DNA of 42,500 nt from the NCBI GenBank assembly GCA_012295275.1, contig CM022666.1:13780606-13823105 (forward strand). Direction: 5' to 3'. Both the position numbers and the translations under genes were made by a program. The notes below the pieces were generated by a model. The model was given only the letters and a program-made list of their open reading frames with translations, made no database searches and was not told the DNA's origin. Each line of letters starts with the position of its first letter. Within the stretch, counting starts at the first letter, position 1. The stretch is from Chrysomallon squamiferum. Lineage: Eukaryota; Mollusca; Gastropoda; Neomphalida; Peltospiridae. Positions 10,440 through 22,059 of this stretch are shown piece after piece.

Positions 10440-11050
10440 TACAGAAGCTCAAAAAAGAAAAAAAAAGAAAAAAGAAATGTGGAAGCGAGCAATCCCACCA
10501 TCGTAACCGTTTTCATTCTTGCAAGAAAAATCAAATCATTTACATACGCATGGAAAGAAAAGAAAGACAGGAAAACGTCACACTATTTGAAACGTCAAAA
10601 CGCTTTGAATAATTTTCTTACTTTATCATTAGAAATGGTTAGTGTTGAAAAGGAAAAAATAATCAGTTAAAATATACAAAATTCTTTCGGGCAAGTTCTT
10701 TTTCCATCATTTGAATACTCTTAAGACGATTTTCTTGAATATATATATATATATAAAGAAGTAAAATAGATATTATTTTAATTTCAATTAACGTGTTATT
10801 AGCTATGTAAATATGATAAAGAAAAGTTGGAGTTGAAAACAAAGTAATATGCTTATGAAGTGTATAAAAGAGAGACAAAATAGAAGTAATACAAAAAAGA
10901 TTTCTCTTATTATAACAACTCCGTATTCGGTCATTTTAAAACTGTTTTGAACAAGATGTGTCAATAAAGAGTTTTAAAATAAAACTGATTAACATTTATC
11001 GATCATGTCGAACAAAAAAATCGTAACAAAACACAGAATAAAGGCTGCTA
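10440..11050. other. Non-coding, no gene seen
   Basis: A-rich and AT-rich DNA with a short TA run at 10739-10755. The frame at 10335-10670 begins in the hexanucleotide array and is otherwise Lys-rich without a recognisable domain. Confidence 0.6.
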
Positions 11051-11053
11051 AAT

Positions 11054-11129
11054 TAGTAGTTGTTGCTATAGCAGTAGATGCAGTTGTAGTAGTAGTAGCA
11101 TAAGTAGCAGTAGTAGTAGTAGTAGCAGC

Positions 11130-11160
<31 letters not shown>

Positions 11161-11290
11161 ACAGTTGTGGTGATTGTAGTAACACAAATAATAATGATTA
11201 TGATGATAATGATAATAACATAATAGTGATGATGATACCGATAACAGTAATAATGATAACACTGACAATAATGATAAAATAATGATGTTG
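11054..11290. repeat. Degenerate (AGT)/(AAT) trinucleotide array
   Basis: An imperfect AGT/GTA array grading into GAT/AAT units. Confidence 0.92.
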
Positions 11291-12540
11291 AGAAGAAGAC
11301 GACAGTAATGATGATAACAATAATTTAAAAGAATATATCACCAAACAGAAATAAATACATAAATAAGAAAATAAATAGATAAAAATAGACGATGCATGCA
11401 GAAAGGTAACAAAATTATGTCACTGTTATATATTTGAAAACAATATTCTTTTCGCCTGTTGCTTTTTTATTATCAGTCTTCGTGCAGATTAAATTAAGTC
11501 ACAGAACTAATAGTAATAAAACGCTGTTTACGTATTTTCTAATCCGTATTTCGTGATATTTTACTGGTTCTAAAATTCAGTTTTTGAACTTGCCTGACTG
11601 TTGAACGTGCGTGTATCGCAACAATTGAAAGACACTGTCAGTATTTTTCAATATTTCATTTAGAGAAGTTTGGTATAAAACAAATGGACTGGAATATTTT
11701 TAAATGCTTTCAGCTGAAGTAGTAATCGAGTGCTTGCCTTCTGTGAATGACCGAGTTTGTTTTACGTTTTGAAATATTTTACGAGGGTCTTCAAAGAGTT
11801 GTGTAGAAAATAGTATAGCGTTTCAGCCAATAAGATTAAGCAGAAATAGTTAGTAATAATAAAAAAAAAAAATCAACCAAACACACATTCTCTTCTCGTT
11901 CCAAAAAGAAATAAATAACTAAAACAATAACATTTTTTTTTTTTTTAAAAAGACAGGAAAACAAATAAAGCTTATTATTTTTGAAATCATCTGCTTTTCT
12001 ATGCAAGAAAATGTTTTACTCTCACGTCAGAAATGACTTTGTACGGAGATTGCCGAACGCAAAATCGTCAGATAAGATTATCCTGGCAACTAGTGTTTAT
12101 TATACAATGTGATGAATTTTGGTGATTAAATTTAATAATAATTATGCTTCACTGTATTTTGTTGTTTTCATTCGTTGTTTATTTCTCATAATTTTGGTTA
12201 CAATAAGAAATGTACGAAATCCACATAAAAAAAAAATATATAAAAAATAAAAAATAAAAACAATATTACATTTTCATGCGATCATTAAAAGAACAAAGTC
12301 ATTTTTGATGCAGTAACTTTTTTATGTTTCAATTGAAGACCAGTGAACCGTTTAAAAATTATGGGGTTTCAAATGTTTATTGGTTTGTTTGTTCTCTAAA
12401 TCTGTGATCGACCTTATAAATTTTTAATTTTTAATTTTTATTATTTTTAGTTTTTTAAATATTCTTTAGTATTTCGTCTTTTCTTTTTCTTTATTTAAAA
12501 GATTTCTAAAACTGTTTTCTTTTTATCCTTTCTTTTCTTA
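11291..12540. other. AT-rich non-coding stretch
   Basis: No open frame, splice signal pair or repeat family is recognised. Poly-A and poly-T tracts lie at 11859-11870, 11933-11946 and 12227-12260. Confidence 0.6.
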
Positions 12541-12720
12541 CTTGTCTCTCTATCTGTCCATCTCTTTATTTGTTTGTCTATCTGTGTCTGTCTATATATC
12601 TGTCTTTGTCTGTTTGTATGTCTGTCTGTCTGTCTCTTTGTATCTCTGTCTCTCTCTTTATCTATCTATCTATCTATCTATTTATCTAAAGAATACGTGA
12701 AACCAATAAATAAGTGGAGA

Positions 12721-12796
<76 letters not shown>
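12541..12796. repeat. (TCTG)/(TCTA) and (AAT)22 arrays
   Basis: Degenerate TCTG/TCTT/TCTA tetranucleotides at 12541-12688, a short unique spacer, then a pure AAT array (12721-12787) running into poly-A. Confidence 0.95.
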
Positions 12797-12798
<2 letters not shown>

Positions 12799-13017
12799 AA
12801 ATCAAAAATTCTAGTTTGGATTAGTAATAGTAATCGAATTCACTGTTGTGGTGAAAGAGATATTCAGATTTGTTTTATTATGGTAATGATTGTAACGTTT
12901 ATTTGGTTAGATTCACAGTACACCTAGTAGAATAAGTCACAGTACCCACAGTTCTATTCATTTACCTAATATAAAGTTATATCAGTAAACATAATCGTAA
13001 TAAAGTTAGTAGGAATA

Positions 13018-13267
13018 AAAGTACAAATGTTAGTAGTAATAGTAGTAGGAATGTAATAACAGTTGTAGCAGTAGTAATAGTAATAGCTGTAGTGGTAATA
13101 GTAGGAGTAATAGTAGTAGTAGATATATAGTAGGGGTAGTAGTAGTAATAGTAACAGAGGTTATAACAATCGGATAACAGCTACACTCTGAAATTATTTT
13201 TTGATTACTTCTTTAAAAGTATAGCGAATCTTTAACTCTTACATGACGATATCTATATCTATATCTA

Positions 13268-13326
<59 letters not shown>

Positions 13327-13340
13327 ATATATATATATTA
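13018..13340. repeat. Degenerate (AGT)n and (TATC)16 arrays
   Basis: Imperfect AGT units at 13018-13155. A TATATC to TATC to TA compound array covers 13250-13340. Confidence 0.93.
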
Positions 13341-13691
13341 TTTTTTTAGTTTTTGGATAGTATTAGTTTAACAGTTTTCTAATAAGGAAAATCGAGTGGT
13401 GAAATAAATAAATCACAAATAAACAATGATGAAAGTTTTTGACTATTTCTTTGAAAATATTTTCTTGTAAGACATTCTTATTTACAACGTGTACTAAAAT
13501 AAAGATTAAAACCACAAACCATAAATAAATTCTGATTCAGACAATTTTAAAAGAATTCAAAAACAAATTGATCTGTAAAATGTCTCAGTAAGACAAAACA
13601 ACAAAAAAAAAAAGTTAAAAAAAAAAAAAAAAACAAAACAAAAATAAATTATCTTCGAAGAATGTTAAAACTTAATAATAATAATACTTAC

Positions 13692-13866
13692 GTATCAGTT
13701 GAAAATAAAACAGACGAAAAATCTTAAATAAAATTTTCTTCAAAAAGCGGCAGAAGTTGTCACAAGCAAACCCCAGAGAGGATGGTTTTTGAATCAAAGT
13801 CTCACGTCTGCAGTTTTCATCAATACCACAGCAGCAGTCAATCAACCCCTCAAAGCCATTCACCAA
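13692..13866 (-). CDS. Candidate first coding exon (minus strand), unknown gene
   Basis: On the minus strand an ATG at 13866 opens 58 codons plus one base and ends at a donor matching the metazoan consensus perfectly (GTAAGTAT, 13691 down to 13684). Beyond the donor lies an AAT run. The peptide starts MVNGFEGLIDCCCGIDENC and ends in a basic, aromatic segment. It has no recognised domain and no clear signal peptide. A palindromic CCAAT box (13896-13908) is just upstream, closer to the ATG than is usual, so the true start may differ or the exon may be untranslated. It could also be a chance open frame. Confidence 0.22.
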
Positions 13867-13884
13867 TCCCAGTTATCGACTCAA

Positions 13885-14120
13885 CGTCGATTCCGATTGG
13901 CCAATCAGAGCAGGTATGATGTTCACATACTGGGGGGCGTCGACCAATTATAATCCTTGTTAGAGATACACTCATCGTTTAATGAAGTCTGAGCTCCGTC
14001 GTTGGCGGACGGATTTCGAGCATGTGATTTGAAATTAGGTAAAGATCGATGGATTTACCTTGCGTCTTGTATCGACGCGTGATTAATTGATATTCTGAGC
14101 GGACGGAGGGTGTGGTGTAA
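13885..14120. promoter_or_regulatory. Promoter-like block with back-to-back CCAAT boxes
   Basis: ATTGGCCAATCAG at 13896-13908 holds inverted and direct CCAAT motifs back to back, a strong NF-Y type site. Another CCAAT lies at about 13936. The block is richer in CpG than its surroundings (CGTCGTTGGCGGACGG, TATCGACGCG). It adjoins the candidate minus-strand exon and may be its promoter. The role is inferred from motifs and position. Confidence 0.35.
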
Positions 14121-14177
14121 GTCTGATAACAATTAGAGTCGATTTAATAAAGTAAAGAAAGTAATTTTCACATCCAG

Positions 14178-14178
<1 letters not shown>

Positions 14179-14252
<74 letters not shown>

Positions 14253-14440
14253 GAGAGACAGACAGGCAGACAAAAAGTCAGACAGACATATAAACATACA
14301 TACATACGGACAGACAAATATACATATATGGACATACATGCATATATACATGTATATAAATATATATACATACACACATACTTATAAACTTATGCATACA
14401 TACGTATGTACATACATACATACATACGTACAAACATAAA
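14179..14440. repeat. (AAT)24 plus (CAGA)/(CATA) arrays
   Basis: A pure AAT array at 14179-14252, then degenerate CAGA and CATA/TACA tetranucleotides to about 14440. Confidence 0.95.
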
Positions 14441-14579
14441 TAACAATAAAACAGTAACACTAATAATTACTACAAATATTACAACAATTACTTCTATAGT
14501 AACAACATCAACAACTACATACAACTTTAAAATTTTAAAAATTATTGCTATTTTCAATATTTACGCTAATTCTAATAAA

Positions 14580-15130
14580 ATGCACGAAAAACAACAAAAC
14601 TGAAACGTGGAAATTTGCAACAAAGCATGAATGTCCAAAACATAAATATGAGGACAAACCAAGAACTCCAATCATTTAAAAACTACAAACAGGAGAGCTG
14701 CAACTTCAACCAAATAATTAAAAAATTAAACAAAACAACAAAGGCAAGCCGCCCCCCAACAAAGATATCCCAGAAAAACAAACAAACAACAACAACAACA
14801 AAAATCCTAAACAACTAAAAACAAAAAACAACAACAAATATGAAAGCCAACCAAATAGCAACGTGAAGCCAAAATGACACGAATGAAAAAAGCATGAATG
14901 CAGATCATCATTGAAACAACCAAAATCTAAAAGTCAAAAACTCTACCAACAGAAAAATAAAGACACACCACAAAACAAAACAACAAACTCCAACCAAACC
15001 AGAAACAAGAAACAAGTTGGAGAAAAAATCTTTGCTAGGCAGTGGTCAAAACTGTGAAAACCAGAAGCGTCAAAAACAAGAGAACCAAAATTCAGAGCAA
15101 AGAAAAAGAAATTTAAAATAATCTATTCAA

Positions 15131-15177
<47 letters not shown>

Positions 15178-15300
15178 ACAAATAAAACAAACAAACAAAC
15201 AAATAAAATGCCACGAAAGAACAGAGAAAAAGGTAAAAGTTCAAAAACCCCGAAAACTAAACTCGAAGAAAAAAAAACTCTCAGATGTTAAACTGGACTC
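14580..15300 (+). other. A-rich, T-depleted strand-skewed domain
   Basis: Two sampled 60-base lines show the bias. 14761-14820 has 39 A, 5 T, 14 C and 2 G. 14941-15000 has 34 A, 4 T and 2 G. The skew persists for about 700 bases without being a clean tandem repeat, although CAA and AAAT runs are embedded (AAAT at 15131-15178). A 67-codon frame at 14615-14818 encodes Lys, Asn, Gln and Thr and matches no family I know. Such A-over-T skew is typical of retroelement sense strands, so an old retroelement body is one explanation; a degraded CAA/AAAC array is another. Confidence 0.5.
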
Positions 15301-15409
15301 CTTTTTCTTTTTTTTCTACAGTTCATCGACTTCGGCTACAGCAAGCAACGTTTAACACTTGATCGGCTCAAAATCTTTATTTTCGTTGAGCTGAAGGTGG
15401 GCGTAAGAA

Positions 15410-15415
<6 letters not shown>

Positions 15416-15443
<28 letters not shown>
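15416..15443. repeat. Poly-A (28)
   Basis: An uninterrupted A run. It follows a complex patch (15320-15412), so it could be the tail of a retroposed sequence. No target duplication was identified. Confidence 0.9.
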
Positions 15444-15447
<4 letters not shown>

Positions 15448-15608
15448 TATCATTTACTCCTGTTTCGCCAGGAGGCTGCCTTGGTAATTTTTCTGCAGCA
15501 TGTTGTGATGGTTGAATCTGCAGAATGACTGTAATTCAGGATAATAACATTAACAGGTGCTAGAAAGAATTTACTAATAAAGCAGGGAAGAAGACGAGCT
15601 GATATAGT

Positions 15609-15651
15609 GGGGTGGGGGTGGGTGGGGGTGGGGGTGGGCGAGGAGGGTGGG
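15609..15651 (+). other. G-quadruplex-forming tract
   Basis: Eight runs of three to five G within 43 bases are separated mostly by single T: GGGG, GGGGG, GGG, GGGGG, GGGGG, GGG, GGG, GGG. It greatly exceeds the usual four-run G4 rule and stands out in AT-rich surroundings. Confidence 0.85.
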
Positions 15652-15760
15652 CGTTTTTTTTTATGATTCCGAATTTATTTCAGTAGTAAAGTAGCAGTTA
15701 TAAATATTTGTTGGTTAGAAAATAATAATTAGACAGAATGTTTTTGCGTGCGCAGGTGTT

Positions 15761-15766
<6 letters not shown>

Positions 15767-15800
<34 letters not shown>
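15767..15800. repeat. (TA)17 microsatellite
   Basis: A pure TA array followed by a short CTGT run. Nothing gene-like is seen from 15840 to 16915 apart from poly-A (16213-16229) and poly-T (16519-16534) tracts. Confidence 0.96.
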
Positions 15801-15805
<5 letters not shown>

Positions 15806-16915
15806 CTGTCTGTCTGTCTGTCAGTCTTACTTGTGCGTGTTTACCTGCCTATTTGTCATATAAAATATAAATATGATGGTACAAATAAAAAGTCACCCTT
15901 TATTTATTTTCTTTAATTGCATTGGTTTCGCTCGGCAACCAACCTTTATTAATAATAAAGTAACGAACTCAGCGAGATAGTATTATTACACAGACTGCCA
16001 TTTTCCATTCTTTCTAATCAGAACATGGATAATGGCATTTCCTTCTTTAATTTACACATCTTTACGAATCCATTAATCAATAAATATTTATAAACTGTAT
16101 CTGACTGCCTTAATTATAATTGATAAACAAAGTTATTTACGAACACTGTTGTCTTGGTTTCATCGTTCATTGTTTTTGCTTTTCAACATTAGACAACTGA
16201 TATACTGACGTAAAAAAAAAAAAAAAAAATAAAATAAAATAAAATAAAAAAAATATTCTTTGTTGCCACTACCAGATACGTGTTTCAGTAATTCTCTAAA
16301 CAGAAATCTGGTGTATAAATCACTCGTAGATTTGACATAGTTTGTAACAGTGATAACATTCAGGTTTGTTGCATCATAAATCATAGCTATTCACACTGTG
16401 TATGGCACGAAGCAAAACATTGTTTAACGTAATGTCTTTTGTTTAAACTCTAGAAGAAAAGATTCGTTCCTGACTATATCACTGATATTTACTCCTGAAT
16501 CTTTCCATTTCATTTACCTTTTTTTTTTTTTTTTGTACAAAACAAACATATGCACCATGTGTCATGTTTAAGTTAGTAACTCTAAGCATAGGCAGTCGAA
16601 ACATCTTTATCAAGGTTCCAGGATCTCTAACGATACAAAAAAATCACCATTGATACAGATGACACCTATGTAAAATAACATAATTGTACTAAACTTAAAA
16701 CTCCATAGAGACGTTTTGCTAAAACCACTGCTAACAACCACGTAAAATCATACTAACTATAGTATTCCAGTATACTGTATGACCTCATTAACACTAGAAT
16801 GTACTCCACAATCATTTTTCCTAAAAGTACTTTCGAACACTGATTGATCAAAATCCAAAATCCATTAAAAAGACTGTAGGACGATATACATTCTTTATAG
16901 GTAGCTATTTTCTTA

Positions 16916-17062
16916 TTACTACTACTACTGCTACTACTACTACTACTACTACTACTACAAATATTACAACTACAACACTGCGACTAATACTAGTTACTGC
17001 TTCTGTTTTTACTACTACTACTACACCTACTGCTATTTCTACTCTACTACCTCTACTAATAT
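16916..17062. repeat. Degenerate (ACT)n array
   Basis: An imperfect ACT/CTA trinucleotide array. Confidence 0.9.
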
Positions 17063-17146
17063 TTAGTTTTATCCACGTGTATTTTTTTTTTTTTACATTC
17101 ATGTTAGTTACCCCCTGTTTACACAGACACTGATGCCTGTCCTAGT

Positions 17147-17308
17147 TTAACGGTTTGCTAAAGGGCTGCGGATCTCTGAATCAATGTCCCCTGTACTTAC
17201 TACACCATCTCTGAATTTTTCACGAGGATAATTTCTAAACGTGACGGTGACATTAGTAAAGCGTACGTCGCATCGATTCACGAGAAGCAATAATCGCTTT
17301 TTCTTCAT
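17147..17308 (-). CDS. 53-codon minus-strand frame with internal splice donor
   Basis: ATG at 17308 opens 53 codons to TAA at 17147. The product starts MKKKRLLLLVNRCD and continues with a Val/Thr/Phe/Arg-rich part ending SPLANR. Its composition is protein-like and free of simple repeat. A GTAAGTA donor at 17200-17194 would end an exon in phase 0 after codon 36. No family is recognised. The plus strand here (TAGTTTAACGG at 17143) also resembles a tRNA A box, so the segment may instead be a tRNA-derived SINE remnant that happens to be open. Confidence 0.18.
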   Translation of the reverse strand: MKKKRLLLLVNRCDVRFTNVTVTFRNYPREKFRDGVVSTGDIDSEIRSPLANR

Positions 17309-17973
17309 ATTAACAGAAGTAGGGTAGCCCTGTAATACAGTCGTATTTAAATATAATCAGGCAACGTGGTGAGTACCAAGCGATCTGTACGTAGCCATGA
17401 ATTAGTTATGCGTAACACGCAAAAACGTACAAAGCTGTATAAGCGGTGTATCAAATGGTAACACGCAAGAAGATTAATGTAATCTGATTTTGAAAGAAAA
17501 ATAATTATATTAAGCCGCACTTGTCATGATTACTTTTTCACTTTCTTACGTTTGTTCATTTATTTATTTATCTCGTTCGATCATATAGTCATTTTTTTTT
17601 CTTTCAGTACTTCTAATGGGCGTTTCTTTGTTTCTTCGTGTTTTTTTTTCTTCCTTCATTGTTTTTCTTTCTTTATTTTTCGTTTTTTTAAATGTGTTTA
17701 TTAATTTATTTATTAACGATATTTATATATTCAATTATAAACTTGTATATTATTTATCTTGCTAATTCTGCATCGTTTATTTTTTTCTTGTTGTCTGTAT
17801 CATATTCTGTTTTGTAATACGTTTTGCTTAAAATAATAAAAAAAACCCCAGATATACAGAGAGTTAGATATGGACACATATATATAGATATTTAGATAGA
17901 TAGACAGATATATATAGATATATTTAGATAGATAGATAAAGAGAGAGAGAAGTATAGAGAGAGAGATATAGAG

Positions 17974-18554
<581 letters not shown>

Positions 18555-18636
<82 letters not shown>
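18555..18636. repeat. (GA)41 microsatellite
   Basis: A pure GA array followed by a purine-rich tract to about 18800 containing AAG and AAAAC units. Confidence 0.97.
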
Positions 18637-18639
<3 letters not shown>

Positions 18640-18859
18640 AAGCGAGTTTAAAAGAGATGAATATTGGTATGAAGAAACAACAAAAAAAAACGAACAAAAA
18701 AACCGTGATGAATACGAAGAAGAAGTTGAAGATGAAAGAAAAATATGTATAAAAAAATAAATTAAATTTAAAAAGAAGAAAAAGAAGAAAATTGAACAAA
18801 AAGAAAGTTAAAGAAGGAATAAGGAAAAAGATGAAGATATATCAATAAATAAATAAATA

Positions 18860-18964
18860 ATGTGAGTAATAGTAGTAGCAGTATTATTATTAGTAGTAAT
18901 AGTTATAACAACCACAATACTAATAATAACAACAGCAACAAGAAAAACAAACACAAAGACGACA

Positions 18965-18995
<31 letters not shown>

Positions 18996-19020
18996 GAAGA
19001 AGAAGAAGAAGAAGAAGATA
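18860..19020. repeat. (AGT)/(AAC)/(AAT)/(AAG) trinucleotide mosaic
   Basis: Degenerate AGT and AAC units, then (AAT)9 and (AAG)8 side by side. The segment 19021-19370 has nothing recognisable. Confidence 0.92.
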
Positions 19021-19419
19021 AGAGGGATAATAACTGAAGATTAGTTATACGGAAAAGGACACAGAAATCATTAAAAATAAACAAATGTTCATTTCTGTTA
19101 CGTGACCTACTTTACGAATGATGTCGAATTTGCTGTCGACGTTTGTACAGATCGAAGGAAAGGACTTAGTGAAAAATCCATCCAGTGTTTGTTTAATAAC
19201 ATCTTAACACATACAAGCTATTGATTAGTATCGGATTAAAAATAAGTAAATTAAATTAAAGAGAAAGAAGCAGGAAGGAAAAGGATTTACTCGAACTACG
19301 AGAATAATGACAACAAAAAAAGAATAATTGCGATAAACAAGTGCTTATCTGTTACTTATATTCATACGCGTTGCGAACACAAAGACACGTACACACATAC
19401 ACACACAACGTATCGCGAA

Positions 19420-19596
19420 GTATGTGTGTGTGTGTGTGTGCATACGTGTATGTATGTATACATTTATGTGTATCTGTATATATGTAAGTACGTATGCATT
19501 CATCAAAAAATTTAAAAAACAACAACAAAAAACAAACAAAAAAACAAACAAAAAAAACACAAAAAATAAAAATAAAATAAAAATAAATAAAAATAA

Positions 19597-19633
<37 letters not shown>

Positions 19634-19905
19634 TATAATAATAATAAAAATAATAAAATAAATAACAGAAAGAAAATAAAAGTAAATAAACAAAATAAAT
19701 TAAAATAATATAAATAAATAAATAAAACATAACAAAATATAATAAAATTCAATAAAATAAAATAATATAAATAAATAAACTAAAATAAAACAAAACAAAA
19801 CAAAACAAAATAAATAAATAAATAAATAAACAAAACAAAACAAAACAAAATAAATAAATAAATAAATAAACAAAACAAAACAAAACAAAATAAATAAACA
19901 ATTAA
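19420..19905. repeat. Compound A-rich array with perfect 40-bp unit
   Basis: (GT)n, GTAT and AAT units pass into mixed AAAT and AAAAC units. Two perfect copies of a 40-base unit (20 bases TAAA-type followed by four CAAAA-type pentamers) lie at 19811-19850 and 19851-19890. Confidence 0.93.
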
Positions 19906-20149
19906 AAAACTACATTTCTGGATCACTAATTCATAAAAAAAGATCTCAACTGACATTTCACATCACTAAAATGAAAACGTTGCGCCTCGTTCTGAATCCA
20001 CATCACAACGTTTATTCAACAACTATTGAACGGCGAACATTCGGTTATTAAAACTTCTCATCTCAAGTATTTGCCACGAAACCTGACGCAAACTTATTGA
20101 AAACCATGAAAAGTAATTTTATATGGAGTAAATCGGACCAATATCAGGG

Positions 20150-20222
20150 TTCCTTTGACGAGAATCGATCCGGCGGCCTCCGTGCTGGCTCAAGTACAAC
20201 TTGCGTTTCACTAAGTGGATGT
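20150..20222 (-). mobile_element. tRNA-like (SINE-type) remnant
   Basis: On the minus strand TAGTGAAACGCAAG (A-box-like) is followed 42 bases later by CGGATCGATTCTC (B-box-like, compare GGTTCGANTCC). That is the spacing of an internal Pol III promoter in a tRNA. A full cloverleaf does not fold convincingly. A tRNA-derived SINE head is the likely reading; these are common in cephalopods. Confidence 0.35.
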
Positions 20223-20349
20223 GGATAAGCTTATTTCTAGGGCGGGACAAATATAAACAGTTTAATAAACACCACGGGGGTGGGGTTCTGTGATGAGTTT
20301 TGAGAAACATTAATTCTGAGAAATTTTCCTTTTCAAAGAATAATATATG

Positions 20350-20373
20350 GTCTCTGTCTATCTGTCTGTCTGC

Positions 20374-20452
<79 letters not shown>

Positions 20453-20620
20453 ACTATCTATGTATGTATGTATGTATGTATGTTGTACGTACGTATGTAC
20501 GTTCGTATTTATGTATGTACGTATTTATCTCTCTCTCTGTCAAAAAACCACATATCAACAATATACAGAAAAACAAACAAACACACACATACATACACAT
20601 ACACACACACATATATAGGT
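20350..20620. repeat. (CTGT)/(CTAT)/(GTAT) and (CA) arrays
   Basis: CTGT at 20357-20398, CTAT at 20399-20462, GTAT/GTAC at 20463-20525, then CA-rich units at 20578-20615. The stretch 20621-21008 shows no gene. Confidence 0.94.
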
Positions 20621-21006
20621 AGATGTAGAGGTTTTGTTCCAGATTCACGATAATCCAAGGTCGGATGTATTATAGATTATATCATACTTCAAATTAAATC
20701 AATTATCTGGATAGATCCGATAACATCGAATCCTCTTCCTGAACAAGAGAACCTTCAAGTCTGGGAAAGAGTCAAAATCACTATAAGATTAGCCAGAATT
20801 AGTCTTCTGCTCTCAAAGTTCAGACGTGTAATGTGTTCCTGTGTCTGGTAGCTAATACGTAAGGTATTAACTATTTAAAGCACGTTAAAACAGTTCTCTT
20901 CGTTGCTGTTTCCATGTTAAACTACTGGAACTACTGCTCATTGATTCTTCATAGAGTATCGATAGATATCAAGATTAGCAGTCTCATTAAAAAGCTTGAG
21001 GACTTT

Positions 21007-21251
<245 letters not shown>

Positions 21252-21299
21252 GTATGCTGTCTCAGTCACGATAGAATATGCTGTCACAACACAGTCATA

Positions 21300-21429
21300 A
21301 TCGTGATTGTAGTAGCAGTACCAACCGTAGTAGTAGTAATAGTTGTAGTAGTATTTATAGTGATGATAATAATAATAATAATATAATAGTAACAAAAATA
21401 ACAACAACAGTAATAATAACAATGATGAC

Positions 21430-21470
<41 letters not shown>

Positions 21471-21541
21471 GACGAAGAAGAAGAAGAAGAAGAAGAAGAA
21501 GAAGAAGAAGAGAAGTTGTAATGATGGTGGTAGTGGTAGTG

Positions 21542-21572
<31 letters not shown>

Positions 21573-21575
21573 AGC
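21300..21575. repeat. Trinucleotide mosaic (AGT)-(AAT)-(AAG)-(GTA)
   Basis: Degenerate AGT/AAT at 21308-21430, (AAT)13 at 21431-21469, (AAG)12 at 21474-21511 and (GTA)12 at 21520-21572 lie end to end. All keep length multiples near three, which creates long empty frames on both strands. The DNA 21576-22057 has no recognised feature. Confidence 0.94.
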
Positions 21576-22059
21576 AGAACAGAAATACTTTGTTTTTCTG
21601 AAGTAGATGACATAACAATTGAAAGACCTAGAAAACCGTTGTTCATGTCACAGCCATTGTATTGACACTAGCCTGACGTTAACAAGTGTAGATATAATTG
21701 ATTATTTGTTATGCAATATCCTTGTTTTTCTTCCACTGCGTTAAACATTTGTTAATCCAAGGATACACGAGATTTCTTTCAATAGTGCGTCATCAGTTGT
21801 TTTTTCATTTCGTTTTCGTTTTCGCGGAGTGATTCATCAGTTTTGAGTAGAAAATAAACAATTGTTCAACGTAGTTGGAATTAACTGGTAACAGAGAGAG
21901 CGCAACGTGAAAGTAAAACTGATTTTATTTAATATTGATTTCATTTGTCTGTTTAACAGAGAAAATTAAACTGAATTTAGGTAACATAGTCAAAATATTT
22001 GTAGACTAAATGTACATACAGATACTCACGTAGCTATTACGTATATAGATAATTATATA

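Noticed and set aside
20118-20240. Functional tRNA gene
   Set aside because: A and B boxes are recognisable but anticodon, D and T stems do not pair well, so a SINE remnant is the better call.
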